A stretch of DNA of 64,000 nucleotides, taken from positions 1 to 64,000 of the forward strand of contig NZ_BQYL01000001.1 in the NCBI RefSeq assembly GCF_023706045.1, written 5' to 3'. Within the stretch, counting starts at the first letter, position 1; each line of letters opens with the position of its first letter. The stretch comes from Kangiella sp. TOML190. GTDB lineage: Bacteria > Pseudomonadota > Gammaproteobacteria > Enterobacterales > Kangiellaceae. Below, one piece after another: positions 19,293-29,139 of this stretch. The translations under genes were made by a program, and so were the position numbers. Under the pieces are notes generated by a model. It saw only the letters and a program-made list of their open reading frames with translations. It ran no database searches and was not told where the DNA came from.

Positions 19293-19685
19293 TTATTGAT
19301 TATGTCTATCTTCAAGTAGTTCGATTTTATAACCATCCGGATCTTCCACAAACGCCAACACCGTAGTGCCATGCTTCATGGGCCCCGGCTCACGCGTTAC
19401 TTTACCACCAGCGGCGCGAATTTTATCACAGGCTTTATAAACATCATCCACCGCAATTGCCAAATGCCCAAAACCCTCACCCAGATTATATGCTTGGGTA
19501 TCCCAATTATGAGTTAGCTCTAAAACGGTCGCATCTTTTTCTTCGCCATAGCCGACAAAAGCTAGAGTAAAGCGGCCTGATTCGTAATCATGTTTACGAA
19601 TCAGCTGCATCCCCAAAACGTCGGTATAAAATGCAATCGAACGTTCTAAATCGCCCACTCGGAGCATGGTATGTAATAAACGCAT
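19293..19685 (-). CDS. gloA: Lactoylglutathione lyase (glyoxalase I)
   Basis: 130 residues. The four metal ligands line up with E. coli GloA by position: His5 (MRLLHTML), Glu56 (VLELTHNW), His74 (FGHLAIAV) and Glu122 (YKIELLED). The short length and lack of an insertion suggest a nickel-dependent bacterial type. It converts the hemithioacetal of methylglyoxal and glutathione to S-lactoylglutathione. A terminator on its strand separates it from the subtilase gene upstream. Confidence 0.98.
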   Translation of the reverse strand: MRLLHTMLRVGDLERSIAFYTDVLGMQLIRKHDYESGRFTLAFVGYGEEKDATVLELTHNWDTQAYNLGEGFGHLAIAVDDVYKACDKIRAAGGKVTREPGPMKHGTTVLAFVEDPDGYKIELLEDRHNQ

Positions 19686-19701
19686 AAATACAGTTCCTAA
19701 A

Positions 19702-19727
19702 ATAAAAAGCCCGTCAAAGACGGGCTT
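19702..19727 (-). terminator. Intrinsic terminator after the subtilase gene
   Basis: Minus strand AAGCCCGTC-TTT-GACGGGCTT followed by TTTATTTT. A perfect 9-bp stem closes a 3-nt loop, 24 bp past the stop codon. Confidence 0.9.
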
Positions 19728-19750
19728 AATATACCAAGTTAAAGGCTTAA

Positions 19751-22696
19751 TTATAAGCTAATAACTTGAGTTTGTTTGTTGGCACGATTTTGTTGGAACA
19801 TCCAAACCATATCACCATTATTAGCCGAAGTTTTGTTAATGGTAATTTTCTCACCACTTTCGATGGTGAAAGCATTGTTATCCACTGTAACTTCATTCGC
19901 TAAATCAATCGCTCCTGTTTGTACTGTCGAAATACCAGTAAAAAAGTTTTGAAGTGTCAATTGATAATTAAAGGTGGTATCACCAACTGGCATAAAACCT
20001 ATCCCCGGGAAATCAGGACCAAGCCCATCAACATCTCTTACAAAAGCACCAATAGCAACGGTGTCATTGTAGTCGTAATCGGCTTGGCCTAAAACCCAGC
20101 CAGCAGGGAAGATTTTACGCTCGACAATGCCATCCCAGAAGGCTTGGCCACCGATAAAGCCCAAATCTTCCATGATCACAATGCTTTCATAAATACCATC
20201 TTCATCGGCATCCACATCAAGACGCACACGATAAGGCCCTAAAGTGGTCCATGGCTGAGTAGTGCTGACCGCAAATTCTACCGCATCGGTGCCGAAAAGC
20301 TGATTACTTCTCCAACCGAAAGACAAAATTGCAGGCTCATCCAATTCCGGATCAACAACACTCGTTCCAGCTAGGGTAAAGCCTTCAACATAACCATCGC
20401 TAGCGCCTTTGTTTTTAAAGACGATATCGCCATTGCCTTTTTGACGAACTTTGATGTCCGAAGCTGGATCGGGCACTGCCATATAGCCAACACGCAAGGT
20501 TTCATCGCTAAACAAATCTTGCAACTCGAACCAGCCATCCACTTCCGACTGACTGTTGTTAACGCTATCAAATGGAGCTTCATTCGGATTCATTTTAAGC
20601 TTCACTTTAATTTTGCGCTTAGATTTGCCCGGAACAAAAACGAACGGCTGCGAAATGTTCACCATCACCCCATCCATAATTTGATTGGGCTCATGATTGA
20701 TCCAATAGAATTTCGGATAGTAGGACAAGTTTTTAATGGTCAAAGTACGCTTAACTTGCTTACTTTTGTTGGCTTCGATACGACCAAAAGAAATACCGCC
20801 AGGTTTAGCAACTGCGCTTAACTGCGCCGCCACATCAGCTTGCACACGCCCCACCCCTTGTAGTGACAATGGGTAAGGTTGGCTCGCGCCACCAGCACCA
20901 TCTTGATAGGTGGGTGTTGTCGAGTTTTGAATCATCGCCTTAATATCTGCTGATGGTAAATCAGGCCATTTTTGGAGTAACAAAGCAGCCAAGCCCGCAA
21001 CGTGCGGTGCGGCCATCGAAGTACCACTTTTGGTATTCGGCTCAGTTCCAGTACCAGAACCAGCAGAAACGATGGATTGACCTGGTGCTGCCACATCCGG
21101 TTTAAAGGTGTTAGCATCGCCAGGGCCACGCGAAGTAAAGCCGGATAAGGTATCGTCAACACTTGGATCGGTTGGCACTTGAATGGTTGAATCGGCCAGT
21201 ACAGAAACCGCCGTTGCACCTTCCAAAGCCGCTCGAATATTGTCACCATTATCAAAGCTAATCATCACCCCAGAAATATTTCTATCTCCACTGATCCCGC
21301 CCATAACTATAGGCTGAATTCTATCGGCTGCAGTGCCGTCGTTGTAAACCACTAAACCTGTAGCGCCAGCGGCTTCTGCATTGGCATATTTAGCATCGAA
21401 GCTACAACCACCGCGAATGATTAAAGCAACCTTGCCATCAAGATCGGTAGGGTTATTTAGAGCGGTACAACCGTTCGCTGGGTCGGCCACCGCCAAATCG
21501 CCACTAATCGAATAACCATCACGGAATAAGTTGGCATGGGCGCCTTCTAAGGCTAAAAAAGTACCATCAGCATTAGCATCGTCAGAACTGAAAGTAGCCC
21601 CCTGAACAAAGCCACCAGCAACCGAGCTGGCTACCGAAATCGCGCCTTTTGCTACCGCTGGGCCACCATGAATATAAGGCACATTGCCATCGTTGCCCGC
21701 CGAAATAACCACAACCGAACCTTCCGCTGCCGCTACATCAGCCGCCATAGCACTGGTTGATTTTAAGGAGCCAAAATTAGAGCCAAGGCTTAAATTCAAA
21801 ACGTCAGCTCGATCAGATAGATCGCCGTCTTGGTTTGGATCCAATCCCCATAAAATCCCGAGATGGGATACGGTGGTTGAACCGCCATTATCGGCAAACA
21901 CCTTAATACCATAAAGCTCAGCACCTGGCGCAACGCCAGCGCCAACAGAACCAGGAACGCCATTACCACCAGCGGTACCAGCTACGTGGGTACCGTGTCC
22001 ATTGATACCGCCTTGGCGCGGATCATCATCTTGAACAAAGCTGCCACTGTTGGCACCCGCAAAATCAATTCCGCCAATGACCTTAGCGGTAGGGAAACTG
22101 CCCGCTTCGACCACATTTGGATCGTCATCAGCAAAATCACTGGCGACTCCCGCACCGCCAAAATTCGCATGATAATAATCAATACCGCTGTCAATAACAC
22201 CAATGGTCACCGGATCCGAACCATAATTTAAAGCGTTATCGCCATTGCCAATCAGACCCCACGCAGTTGGCGCTCCAATCCAAGGAACACTGTTATCATG
22301 GTTTAGCGCCTCCTCAACGATATAGGTTACGCTTTTCACGCCTGCCATTTTTTTGATACGAGCAATATCGTCCGTACGAACTTTCCAAGCCGCACCCTTA
22401 CGGTTAGACAGGGCTTTGAGTTGATGGCCGTGCAAGCCGCTGAGCATACTCTTGACTTGCTGACCTTGAGCACCGACGGAGCTAGCCGCAGATTTTTGAA
22501 CCAGATTATTGGGGCTCGCCCCTTGTTCGTATTCAATAAACACATCCACTAACGCTTCTTTTTCAAATAGTTGGCTTTGTGTTTTTTGAACATTGAGTTG
22601 AGGTTTGGGCTTAACCTGACTGGCAGAGCTGGTGTTGGTCGTTGCGATTGCTAAGGAAGCAGCAATAACAACGGACTTGAGTTTGAAATGATGCAT
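19751..22696 (-). CDS. Large secreted subtilisin-family (S8) serine protease with PA insert
   Basis: 981 residues. Signal peptide at about 1-26. An I9-like propeptide segment covers about 45-130. The catalytic triad is Asp169 (GVIDSGID), His234 ([10 protein letters not shown]) and Ser560 ([11 protein letters not shown]). A protease-associated (PA) domain is inserted before Ser560 ([30 protein letters not shown]). The last 370 residues form beta-rich domains of unknown type (fibronectin-like [20 protein letters not shown]). The probable role is digestion of extracellular protein. The start follows AAGGAG at 9 nt. Confidence 0.95.
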   Translation of the reverse strand: MHHFKLKSVVIAASLAIATTNTSSASQVKPKPQLNVQKTQSQLFEKEALVDVFIEYEQGASPNNLVQKSAASSVGAQGQQVKSMLSGLHGHQLKALSNRKGAAWKVRTDDIARIKKMAGVKSVTYIVEEALNHDNSVPWIGAPTAWGLIGNGDNALNYGSDPVTIGVIDSGIDYYHANFGGAGVASDFADDDPNVVEAGSFPTAKVIGGIDFAGANSGSFVQDDDPRQGGINGHGTHVAGTAGGNGVPGSVGAGVAPGAELYGIKVFADNGGSTTVSHLGILWGLDPNQDGDLSDRADVLNLSLGSNFGSLKSTSAMAADVAAAEGSVVVISAGNDGNVPYIHGGPAVAKGAISVASSVAGGFVQGATFSSDDANADGTFLALEGAHANLFRDGYSISGDLAVADPANGCTALNNPTDLDGKVALIIRGGCSFDAKYANAEAAGATGLVVYNDGTAADRIQPIVMGGISGDRNISGVMISFDNGDNIRAALEGATAVSVLADSTIQVPTDPSVDDTLSGFTSRGPGDANTFKPDVAAPGQSIVSAGSGTGTEPNTKSGTSMAAPHVAGLAALLLQKWPDLPSADIKAMIQNSTTPTYQDGAGGASQPYPLSLQGVGRVQADVAAQLSAVAKPGGISFGRIEANKSKQVKRTLTIKNLSYYPKFYWINHEPNQIMDGVMVNISQPFVFVPGKSKRKIKVKLKMNPNEAPFDSVNNSQSEVDGWFELQDLFSDETLRVGYMAVPDPASDIKVRQKGNGDIVFKNKGASDGYVEGFTLAGTSVVDPELDEPAILSFGWRSNQLFGTDAVEFAVSTTQPWTTLGPYRVRLDVDADEDGIYESIVIMEDLGFIGGQAFWDGIVERKIFPAGWVLGQADYDYNDTVAIGAFVRDVDGLGPDFPGIGFMPVGDTTFNYQLTLQNFFTGISTVQTGAIDLANEVTVDNNAFTIESGEKITINKTSANNGDMVWMFQQNRANKQTQVISL

Positions 22697-22941
22697 CTAG
22701 TACGACTCCTTGATATTCCTTGTTGACTATATTTTCCGACACAGAAAGAACTTTTTACACTGATGTGAGAAGGAGTTCTAGCAAGTGAGGCTTTGAATGT
22801 GAACCGTGACGCAGGTGTCAATTTTACTGACAATAGATAAATGGAGCCAAAAGCACTTGAAAAGCATTTTTAATCTGCGCGAATGACCAGTATAATCCCT
22901 GCAATTTACAGCTTTAGAATAAGCTTATTGACGGCATTTCT

Positions 22942-23988
22942 ATGACTTCTTCTACAAACAGCATCACCATTACCCAACCCGATGATTGGCACATCCACCT
23001 ACGCTCTGGCGCCGCCCTGCAACACACGGTTTTAGATGCCGCGCGTCAATTTTCTCGCGCGATTGTGATGCCAAACTTAGTTCCCCCAGTTACTACCGTG
23101 GAAATGGCCGAAGATTACTACAAATCCATCAAGCGCTACACGCCTTCGGAGATTTCTTTAGAGCCACTGATGGTCCTGTATCTCACGGACAACACCAGCG
23201 TTAAAGATATTGAGCAAGCAGTAGCATCGGATAAGGTCTATGCTTGTAAACTCTACCCAGCAGGGGCGACAACCAACTCCGACTCAGGGTTAACCGACAT
23301 TGAAAATGCTTACCCCGTATTTGAAAAAATGGCGGAGCTGGGTTTGCCGTTATTAGTGCATGGCGAAGTAACGGATGCCGAAATTGATATATTTGATCGA
23401 GAAGCCGTCTTTATTGATACCATTTTAAAGCCATTGTTGGAAAAATTTCCGAATCTGAAATTGGTTTTGGAGCATATTACCACCAAGCAGGCGGTAGAAT
23501 TTGTGCAAAGCCAAGGCGACAATGTGGCAGCAACCATTACCGCTCATCATTTGCTGCATAACCGCAATGATATGCTAGTCGGCGGTATTAGACCGCACCT
23601 CTATTGCTTACCCATCTTGAAACGCATGGAACACCAACAGGCGCTGGTCGCAGCAGCGACTTCCGGTAGCAAGAAATTCTTTTTAGGTACCGATAGTGCC
23701 CCCCATTCACAGGATAAAAAAGAAACCTCCTGTGGTTGCGCTGGTGCTTATACCGCCTATGCGGCCATAGAATTGTACACCGAAGCTTTTGAAAAAGCCG
23801 ATGCACTGGATAAACTTGAAGCCTTTGCCAGCTTTAATGGCCCTGATTTTTACGGCCTACCCAGAAACGAAGGCACTATCACGCTGGTGAAAAAGCAATG
23901 GAAAATGCCAAAACAACTGTGTCTTGGTAACAAAACCTTGATCCCGTTTCGAGCGAATGAAAACATCGAGTGGAAACTCAAGAAATAA
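22942..23988 (+). CDS. pyrC: Dihydroorotase
   Basis: 348 residues, matching class II dihydroorotase. The metal-binding motif is [10 protein letters not shown]. The carbamylated lysine lies in [22 protein letters not shown] and HITT supply the histidines, and [12 protein letters not shown] the catalytic Asp. It closes carbamoyl aspartate to dihydroorotate in pyrimidine synthesis. It is followed 58 bp later by rnt, as in the pseudomonad order pyrC-rnt. Confidence 0.98.
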   Translation: MTSSTNSITITQPDDWHIHLRSGAALQHTVLDAARQFSRAIVMPNLVPPVTTVEMAEDYYKSIKRYTPSEISLEPLMVLYLTDNTSVKDIEQAVASDKVYACKLYPAGATTNSDSGLTDIENAYPVFEKMAELGLPLLVHGEVTDAEIDIFDREAVFIDTILKPLLEKFPNLKLVLEHITTKQAVEFVQSQGDNVAATITAHHLLHNRNDMLVGGIRPHLYCLPILKRMEHQQALVAAATSGSKKFFLGTDSAPHSQDKKETSCGCAGAYTAYAAIELYTEAFEKADALDKLEAFASFNGPDFYGLPRNEGTITLVKKQWKMPKQLCLGNKTLIPFRANENIEWKLKK

Positions 23989-24046
23989 TAACAACTTTTA
24001 ACAAACGACTTTTAATAAACCATTTACTACAGTCTAAGGATTTTTA

Positions 24047-24649
24047 GTGGCAGCTTTTGAAATGAAAGATCGCTTTCGTGGCTTCTTCCCCGTGATCGTT
24101 GATGTGGAAACAGGCGGTTTTGAGCCGCGCACCGATGCGCTGTTGGAAATCGCAGCCGTCACCACCCGCTTCGATAAACAAGGTCGATTAGAGGTTGCTA
24201 ACTCCCATCATTTCCACGTCGAACCCTTTGCAGGCGCCAATATCGAACAAAAGGCTTTAGATTTTACTGGGATTGATGTTAAAAACCCCTTACGCGGCGC
24301 AGTTGATGAAAAATGGGCACTGCAAGAGATCTTTAAAAAGTTGCGCATCGAACAAAAGGCTTCCGGTTGCAATCGCTGCGTACTGGTAGGCCATAATGCT
24401 TGGTTTGATTTAAGCTTCGTAAACGCCGCAGTCGAGCGCACCAACATCAAGCGCAATCCTTTTCACCCTTTCACCAGCTTTGATACTGCCTCATTATCAG
24501 CCTTGGTGTTGGGCCATACGGTACTGGCTCAAGCTTGTGAGCTGGCGCATATCCCTTTTAGCCAGAAAGATGCCCATTCGGCACTTTACGATGCCAAGAA
24601 AACTGCGGAATTGTTTTGTTATTTGGTCAATAACACCAAAAAGCTATAG
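24047..24649 (+). CDS. rnt: Ribonuclease T
   Basis: 200 residues from GTG at 24047 with AAGGA 6 nt upstream. It has the DEDDh 3'-5' exonuclease signature: VIVDVETGGFEP (first D and E), VLVGHNAWFDLSFV (second D) and KDAHSALYDAKKTAELF (H and last D). RNase T trims the 3' ends of tRNA and other stable RNAs and works as a dimer. It is likely cotranscribed with pyrC. Confidence 0.97.
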   Translation: MAAFEMKDRFRGFFPVIVDVETGGFEPRTDALLEIAAVTTRFDKQGRLEVANSHHFHVEPFAGANIEQKALDFTGIDVKNPLRGAVDEKWALQEIFKKLRIEQKASGCNRCVLVGHNAWFDLSFVNAAVERTNIKRNPFHPFTSFDTASLSALVLGHTVLAQACELAHIPFSQKDAHSALYDAKKTAELFCYLVNNTKKL

Positions 24650-24666
24650 CCTCCGCCAAAACTGGC

Positions 24667-24915
24667 TTAAAAGCTAGACTTAACGCCTGTCGCATCCATC
24701 TGCTGCGCCGCATATTCCAGTATCAAGCGCTGTACCATTTGTTTTAGCGTGTGTTTATTGGCCTGGCTCAATTCTTGATAACTGATGACACCAGTGCTAA
24801 ACAAGCGCCGTAAGGCCTGCCCTGACCAATTGGCAACTACTTTACCGGTTTCATTTTCCACCACCGATAATTCAGGGCTTGGCTTATCAAGCCATGCGTT
24901 AATGGTAAAGACCAT
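24667..24915 (-). CDS. Uncharacterised 82-residue protein next to a Fur box
   Basis: 82 residues with regular codon use and a compact alpha/beta pattern: MVFTINAWLDKPSPELSVV, then LRRLFSTGVISYQEL and an amphipathic helix (LKQMVQRLILEYAAQQM). No known domain is recognised. It is divergent from the isoaspartyl peptidase gene, and a Fur box lies 49 bp upstream of its start, so iron control is plausible. It converges on rnt with a 17-bp gap. Confidence 0.6.
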   Translation of the reverse strand: MVFTINAWLDKPSPELSVVENETGKVVANWSGQALRRLFSTGVISYQELSQANKHTLKQMVQRLILEYAAQQMDATGVKSSF

Positions 24916-24963
24916 AGCCGCTCCTTAATAAATTTTCTGTATTTTCAAATTAACCTCAAAACT

Positions 24964-24986
24964 CAAATGAGAATAATTCTCATTTG
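24964..24986. promoter_or_regulatory. Fur box, near-perfect palindrome
   Basis: CAAATGAGAAT and ATTCTCATTTG form a near-perfect palindrome around a central A, which fits the classical Fur (19-bp) consensus. It lies between two divergent genes, 49 bp from the start at 24915 and 75 bp from the start at 25061, so either or both may be iron-repressed. Confidence 0.8.
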
Positions 24987-25060
24987 GATAAATTGCAAGC
25001 ATTTTCGAGGTACCACTAGCAAATTTTTTGAAATAGATGAAATTCTAGCAAGGAGTGATT

Positions 25061-26191
25061 ATGCTTAAACAAAAATTCTATACGGAGTTACTGATGAAGC
25101 TAACCAAAATACCGCTTTTGCTCATCCTTACCTTTTCCTTGGGGTTATTTAGTTTGATGCTAACGGCCGAATCGCAACCACAACCGCCCCTTGCCGACCC
25201 TAATAGCGACCAAGCTATGCCAATCGCAATCGTTATTCACGGCGGCGCTGGCACTATTACAAAAGAAAACATGACGCCCGAATTGGAGCAGCAATACAAA
25301 GCGGCGCTGAAACAAGCCTTGGTGGCCGGCTACCACGTTCTAATCAATCAAGGTTCAAGTCAAGAGGCGGTTAAAACGGCCATCGTTATGTTAGAAGACT
25401 CACCACTTTTTAACGCTGGTAAGGGCGCGGTTTTTACCCACGATGAAAAGAACTCCTTGGACGCTTCGATTATGGTGGGTAGCGACTTATCCGCCGGCGC
25501 AGTTGCGGGGGTTGAAAATATTAAGAACCCCATTTTACTAGCCGACAAGATCCGTACTGACTCGGTACACGTGATGATGTCGGGCAAAGGCGCTGAAGAA
25601 TTTGCCGCGAGCCATAAGATCGAGCAAGTGGATCCAAAATACTTTTATACCGAACGGCGCTGGAAGTCGTTGCAACAAGCAAAGGCCAAAGATGCAAGCC
25701 AAGCTTTAGTGCCTACCGACGAGGCTAATAACTTCAAATTCGGTACTGTTGGTGCGGTGGCGCTGGATGCCAATGGCATCATCAGTGCTGGCACGTCCAC
25801 AGGTGGCATGACCAATAAACGCTATGGTCGCATTGGTGATTCGCCAATTATCGGCGCAGGCACCTATGCCAATCAAGAGTGTGGTGTTTCCGCGACTGGC
25901 CACGGCGAATACTTTATACGCGCCGCAGTAACTCATGATATTTGTGCCTTAATGCAGTACCAAGGTTTAACCATCAATAAAGCCGCCGATCGAGTGATTC
26001 AGCAAAAACTCAAAGCCATGGGTGGCGATGGCGGCGTGGTCGGTTTGGACAAGGCTGGTAATATCATGATGAGTTTCAATACCGCAGGCATGTACCGCGC
26101 CAGTATAGACACCCAAGGCCAAGTAACCATTAAAATTTACCAACAGCAGAATCCAGCCGATAGCGGATCTGCCGAAAACCAACAGGAATAA
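25061..26191 (+). CDS. iaaA: Exported isoaspartyl peptidase/L-asparaginase (plant type)
   Basis: 376 residues from ATG at 25061 (AAGGAG at 5 nt); a second in-frame ATG at 25094 also has a GGAG site. The N-terminus is a hydrophobic export signal (KIPLLLILTFSLGLFSLML), so the enzyme is probably periplasmic. The Ntn-hydrolase core has IVIHGGAGTI near the start and the autocleavage and nucleophile Thr in FKFGTVGAVALD. GTSTGGMTNKRYGRIGDSPI and ATGHGEYFIR are characteristic of the family. It hydrolyses beta-aspartyl peptides. It is followed 3 bp later by a lipoprotein gene. Confidence 0.93.
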   Translation: MLKQKFYTELLMKLTKIPLLLILTFSLGLFSLMLTAESQPQPPLADPNSDQAMPIAIVIHGGAGTITKENMTPELEQQYKAALKQALVAGYHVLINQGSSQEAVKTAIVMLEDSPLFNAGKGAVFTHDEKNSLDASIMVGSDLSAGAVAGVENIKNPILLADKIRTDSVHVMMSGKGAEEFAASHKIEQVDPKYFYTERRWKSLQQAKAKDASQALVPTDEANNFKFGTVGAVALDANGIISAGTSTGGMTNKRYGRIGDSPIIGAGTYANQECGVSATGHGEYFIRAAVTHDICALMQYQGLTINKAADRVIQQKLKAMGGDGGVVGLDKAGNIMMSFNTAGMYRASIDTQGQVTIKIYQQQNPADSGSAENQQE

Positions 26192-26193
26192 TT

Positions 26194-26718
26194 ATGAACA
26201 ATAGCTACTTAATAGCGGTTTTTGTAAGCTTTACATTGCTTGGCGCTTGCTCCGATCAAAAAGCCGCTTCCGATAAATCCAATCATGCAACCGAGTCGGT
26301 TGCCGGACAGCAAACCACAGAAACGTTAGATGAAGCCTCCAAGAAAGCACCAAAAGATACCGCCAGCAATGGATCAAAAGTAATGAGCAAGCCGCAAAAC
26401 TCAACAAAAACTAAAGTCAACGCGACTGAATCCGCTAACAAACTCGCTGGTAATAAAGTTATCGGACTCTATCAATATATGGCCGACGCAGCCATTTTTA
26501 CCGATTGTGCCACCGGCAAGCGTTATCCAGTCGCATCAGAAGCGGATGGTTTACAACTCGAACGAACCTATTTATCGCTGGTGGAGCAAGTCGGACAAAA
26601 AATCATGGTGGAACTCCATGCCGAATTCGCCATGCGCCCAGCAATGGAAGGCGATGATGAGGAACACTTGATCCCGTTAAGATTGATTAAATTTGTACAT
26701 AAAGATAGCTGTGACTAA
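26194..26718 (+). CDS. NlpE-like lipoprotein of unknown function
   Basis: 174 residues. Signal with lipobox (LLGAC). A low-complexity Ser/Lys/Thr linker spans about 20-85. The C-terminal half (IGLYQYMADAAIFTDCATGKRYPV, LVEQVGQKIMVELHAEF, RPAMEG and FVHKDSC) resembles, from memory, the NlpE C-terminal OB-fold domain, which senses envelope stress in the Cpx pathway. Two cysteines could form a disulfide. It starts 3 bp after iaaA. The NlpE link is tentative. Confidence 0.72.
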   Translation: MNNSYLIAVFVSFTLLGACSDQKAASDKSNHATESVAGQQTTETLDEASKKAPKDTASNGSKVMSKPQNSTKTKVNATESANKLAGNKVIGLYQYMADAAIFTDCATGKRYPVASEADGLQLERTYLSLVEQVGQKIMVELHAEFAMRPAMEGDDEEHLIPLRLIKFVHKDSCD

Positions 26719-26785
26719 AAAATAGTTATGGCTAGAATAACTGCGATTAAACTTTGGTAAGCGTTAAAAAACCAAGGAACTGCTA

Positions 26786-27385
26786 ATGAAAATTTATGGT
26801 GATATTATTTCCGGCAACTGCTACAAGGTAGCGCTCACCTGCGCCCTACTCGAGATTGAGCATGAGTGGGTTAGCATGGATTTGCTTAAAGGCGACGCCA
26901 GAACTGATGAATTTAAAGCTAAAAATCCCAATGCCAAAACACCAACTTTAGAGCTGGATAGCGGACAAACCTTATGGGAATCTAACGCCATTATTAACTT
27001 CCTAGCTCATGACACCGAACTGATGCCAACCGATGCTTGGCAAATCGGCCAAGTCCAACAATGGCAATTTTTCGAACAATACAGCCATGAACCTTTTATC
27101 GCGGTTGCTCGTTTTATCAATAAATACCTTGGCCTGCCCGAAGATCGCAAAGCCGAATATGAATCGAAACAAGTAGGCGGTCATAAAGCGCTTCAAGTTA
27201 TGGAGCAGCAACTTCAGCAAACCCCGCATCTAATTGGCGAACAACTCTCCACCGCCGACATCAGCCTCTACGCTTATACTCATGTCGCCCACGAAGGTGG
27301 CTTTGACTTATCAGATTATCCAGCGATTAATGCTTGGATGGACAGAATACAGCAACATGAAAAATATATAGGGATGGAGAAATAA
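26786..27385 (+). CDS. Glutathione S-transferase-like protein
   Basis: 199 residues with an N-terminal thioredoxin-like half (MKIYGDIISGNCYKVALTCALLE, residues 1-80; Ser/Cys near the glutathione site) and an all-helical C-terminal half. The specificity loop NAKTPTLELDSGQTLWESNAIINFLA fits the GST fold with the conserved cis-proline. Substrate unknown. It is followed 3 bp later by the proteasome-like gene, so the two may be one transcript. Confidence 0.9.
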   Translation: MKIYGDIISGNCYKVALTCALLEIEHEWVSMDLLKGDARTDEFKAKNPNAKTPTLELDSGQTLWESNAIINFLAHDTELMPTDAWQIGQVQQWQFFEQYSHEPFIAVARFINKYLGLPEDRKAEYESKQVGGHKALQVMEQQLQQTPHLIGEQLSTADISLYAYTHVAHEGGFDLSDYPAINAWMDRIQQHEKYIGMEK

Positions 27386-27388
27386 GTT

Positions 27389-28018
27389 ATGACAATGCTT
27401 GTGGGAATACATTTGGACAGCTACATAATACTAGCTGCTGATAAAAGGGATGTTCTCTTATTAGATGATAACAGACATGAGGTTCTTTCTGATGAGGTTG
27501 AAAAAATTATCGATTGGGGTAATGGTTTTATTACTGCCAGCGGTTATGTACCATTCATCCACGAGCTTAAATTATTTCTGCAGGAAGAAGAAATAATAAA
27601 TACAAATCAAATTATAGAATACGCTAATTACTTAAAGGACGAACTAATGGCATCTCCAATGCCATATACACATAAAGAGTTTTGGATTAAAACATCTAAT
27701 TGGATGTTTACTTACACTACAGAAAATGAACAAAATGAAACCATACCTAGATTAGCTATATTAACTGGTCCTGAAGACTATAAGATAGCAATAGTCGAAA
27801 AAGGAAGCGCGCAGATCTGGGCCAAAGCAGATGATATGGAAGAGTTGAAGAAAGACTTCCTATCAAATATAACTCCTCTAAAATTTAATGACTTCAATAA
27901 GCATAATTTAGAAGAAAATTTTAGTTATCATAAAAGCTTACTACAAAAGCTTTTCATAAAAGTATCAGAAAGTGACCCCACATTTTCTCCCGATTTTTCT
28001 TGTGTTGTATATGCATAA
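27389..28018 (+). CDS. Proteasome-fold (Ntn hydrolase-like) protein of unknown function
   Basis: 209 residues. The N-terminus after Met aligns without gaps to proteasome beta subunits: T-MLVGIHLDSYIILAADKRD, placing Thr at position 1 and Asp at 17. GFITASG further resembles the conserved G-x-T-x-A-G strand. At the place of catalytic Lys33 (LSDEVEKI) I see Asp/Glu, so activity is doubtful. The codon use is visibly AT-rich compared with the GST gene just upstream, suggesting acquisition. The following 370 bp contain repeats but no gene. Family and partner are unknown. Confidence 0.75.
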   Translation: MTMLVGIHLDSYIILAADKRDVLLLDDNRHEVLSDEVEKIIDWGNGFITASGYVPFIHELKLFLQEEEIINTNQIIEYANYLKDELMASPMPYTHKEFWIKTSNWMFTYTTENEQNETIPRLAILTGPEDYKIAIVEKGSAQIWAKADDMEELKKDFLSNITPLKFNDFNKHNLEENFSYHKSLLQKLFIKVSESDPTFSPDFSCVVYA

Positions 28019-28027
28019 ACAATAACC

Positions 28028-28115
28028 GTAGGTTCGGGTGAAGCATAAAGCCTAACAAAGAATAATAGCCGCTATTTCGTTTTGTGCTGGGGTTCGCAAG
28101 CTCACCCCAACCTAC
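28028..28115. repeat. Intergenic inverted repeat with GTAGGTT/AACCTAC ends
   Basis: GTAGGTTCGGGTGA at 28028 and TCACCCCAACCTAC (ending 28115) are 14-bp inverted arms with one mismatch, 60 bp apart. The inner right part GGGGTTCGCAAGCTCACCCC is itself palindromic. This type of end (GTAGGTTGGG...) is common in dispersed extragenic palindromes. Confidence 0.65.
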
Positions 28116-28197
28116 AATAGAAAATCTTGCCTAAGCAGGAGTCGATTGGGAATTTCTTTAGAGAAACCTATCTTCAATTACACAAACCTCAAAGTGG

Positions 28198-28217
28198 ATT
28201 CCTGCTTCCGCAGGAAT
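28198..28217. repeat. Short hairpin repeat ATTCCTGC/GCAGGAAT
   Basis: Perfect 8-bp stem with loop TTCC. It resembles the dispersed short repeat ATTCCTGC..GCAGGAAT found in several beta- and gammaproteobacteria. A degenerate copy lies just upstream (CTAAGCAGG at 28132). Confidence 0.55.
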
Positions 28218-28224
28218 TTCAAAG

Positions 28225-28252
28225 ATAAAAAAGCCGCAAATTAATGCGGCTT
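28225..28252 (-). terminator. Intrinsic terminator on the minus strand
   Basis: AAGCCGCA-N6-TGCGGCTT with a T-run on the minus strand. It would stop transcription running out of the peroxiredoxin gene at 28387, past the palindrome at 28269-28377. Confidence 0.6.
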
Positions 28253-28268
28253 CTTAAATTTCCAATAA

Positions 28269-28377
28269 CGCAGGAAAATTGTTCAAGTTCGCGGCGCGAG
28301 AATTATTTTCTACGGAAGCGACCATCTAGGTCGTTGAATACGAAAATATTCTCGCAACAATGACATTGGACAATTTA
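28269..28377. repeat. Intergenic imperfect palindrome (family copy 4)
   Basis: GCGAGAATTATTTTC pairs with GAAAATATTCTCGC (one base longer on one side). The inner stem is GCGACC/GGTCGT with loop ATCTA, and the outer arms AATTGTTCAA/TTGGACAATT are weaker. The nested architecture is like copies 1-3, but the apical TGAGC appears as TTGAATAC. Confidence 0.5.
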
Positions 28378-28386
28378 ACTAGTTAT

Positions 28387-28992
28387 TTATAGTTTGTCGG
28401 CTTCTTCAGATAAGTATTTTGCTACGCCATCCGGAGTCGCATCCATACCTTTATCGCCTTGATTCCAACCTGCTGGGCATACTTCGCCATGCTCTTCGTG
28501 GAATTGTAGTGCGTCAACCATACGTAACATTTCGTCAACGTTACGACCTAATGGTAGGTCATTGACTACTTGGTGACGAACCACGCCTTCTTGGTCGATT
28601 AAGAAAGACGCGCGGAAGGCGATACCTTCTGCTGGATGCTCTACGTCGTATGCTTGGCAAATCTCGTGCTTCATGTCCGCTACTAGGGTGTAGCCTACTT
28701 GACCAATACCGCCATCATTAATTGCTGTGTTTCTCCAAGCGTTGTGCGAGAAGTGCGAATCGATTGAAACACCGATCACTTCAATACCACGCTTTTGGAA
28801 TTCGCCAAGGCGCTTGTCGAAAGCGATAAGCTCAGAAGGACAAACGAAAGTAAAATCGAGCGGGTAGAAGAATACTACTGCTGGCTTGCCTTTGGTGGCT
28901 TCCGCGAAGTTAAAGTTATCTACGATTTCGCCATTGCCAAGTACGGCTGGAGCTGTGAAGTCTGGTGCTTTACGGCTAACTAATACGCCCAT
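28387..28992 (-). CDS. Typical 2-Cys peroxiredoxin (AhpC/TSA family)
   Basis: 201 residues. The peroxidatic Cys51 lies in FFYPLDFTFVCPSE, and the resolving Cys (about 171) in GEVCPAGW, with the extended C-terminal tail of the Prx1 subgroup. It reduces hydrogen peroxide and organic peroxides using a thioredoxin-like donor. A candidate OxyR site is found about 120-150 bp upstream, and bfd/bfr follow on the other strand, giving an iron and oxidative-stress group. Confidence 0.97.
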   Translation of the reverse strand: MGVLVSRKAPDFTAPAVLGNGEIVDNFNFAEATKGKPAVVFFYPLDFTFVCPSELIAFDKRLGEFQKRGIEVIGVSIDSHFSHNAWRNTAINDGGIGQVGYTLVADMKHEICQAYDVEHPAEGIAFRASFLIDQEGVVRHQVVNDLPLGRNVDEMLRMVDALQFHEEHGEVCPAGWNQGDKGMDATPDGVAKYLSEEADKL

Positions 28993-29113
28993 GATAATCC
29001 TCCAGTGGATTGTTGAATTTCGATTAAATTAAAAATCTGTGCAAATTTCAGATGGGGATTATAGCCTTGAGTTCAATGAAAATCTTTTAAATTTTTAGTT
29101 TACTGGTACTTAG

Positions 29114-29139
29114 CTATGGCACTAATAGAATATTTCTAT
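29114..29139 (-). promoter_or_regulatory. OxyR-type binding site upstream of the peroxiredoxin gene
   Basis: Quarter-sites CTAT (29114), ATAG (29125) and CTAT (29136) are each exactly 11 bp apart, matching three of the four elements of ATAG-N7-CTAT-N7-ATAG-N7-CTAT. The fourth (29103) is degenerate (CTGG). The site is about 120 bp from the gene start. Confidence 0.55.
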
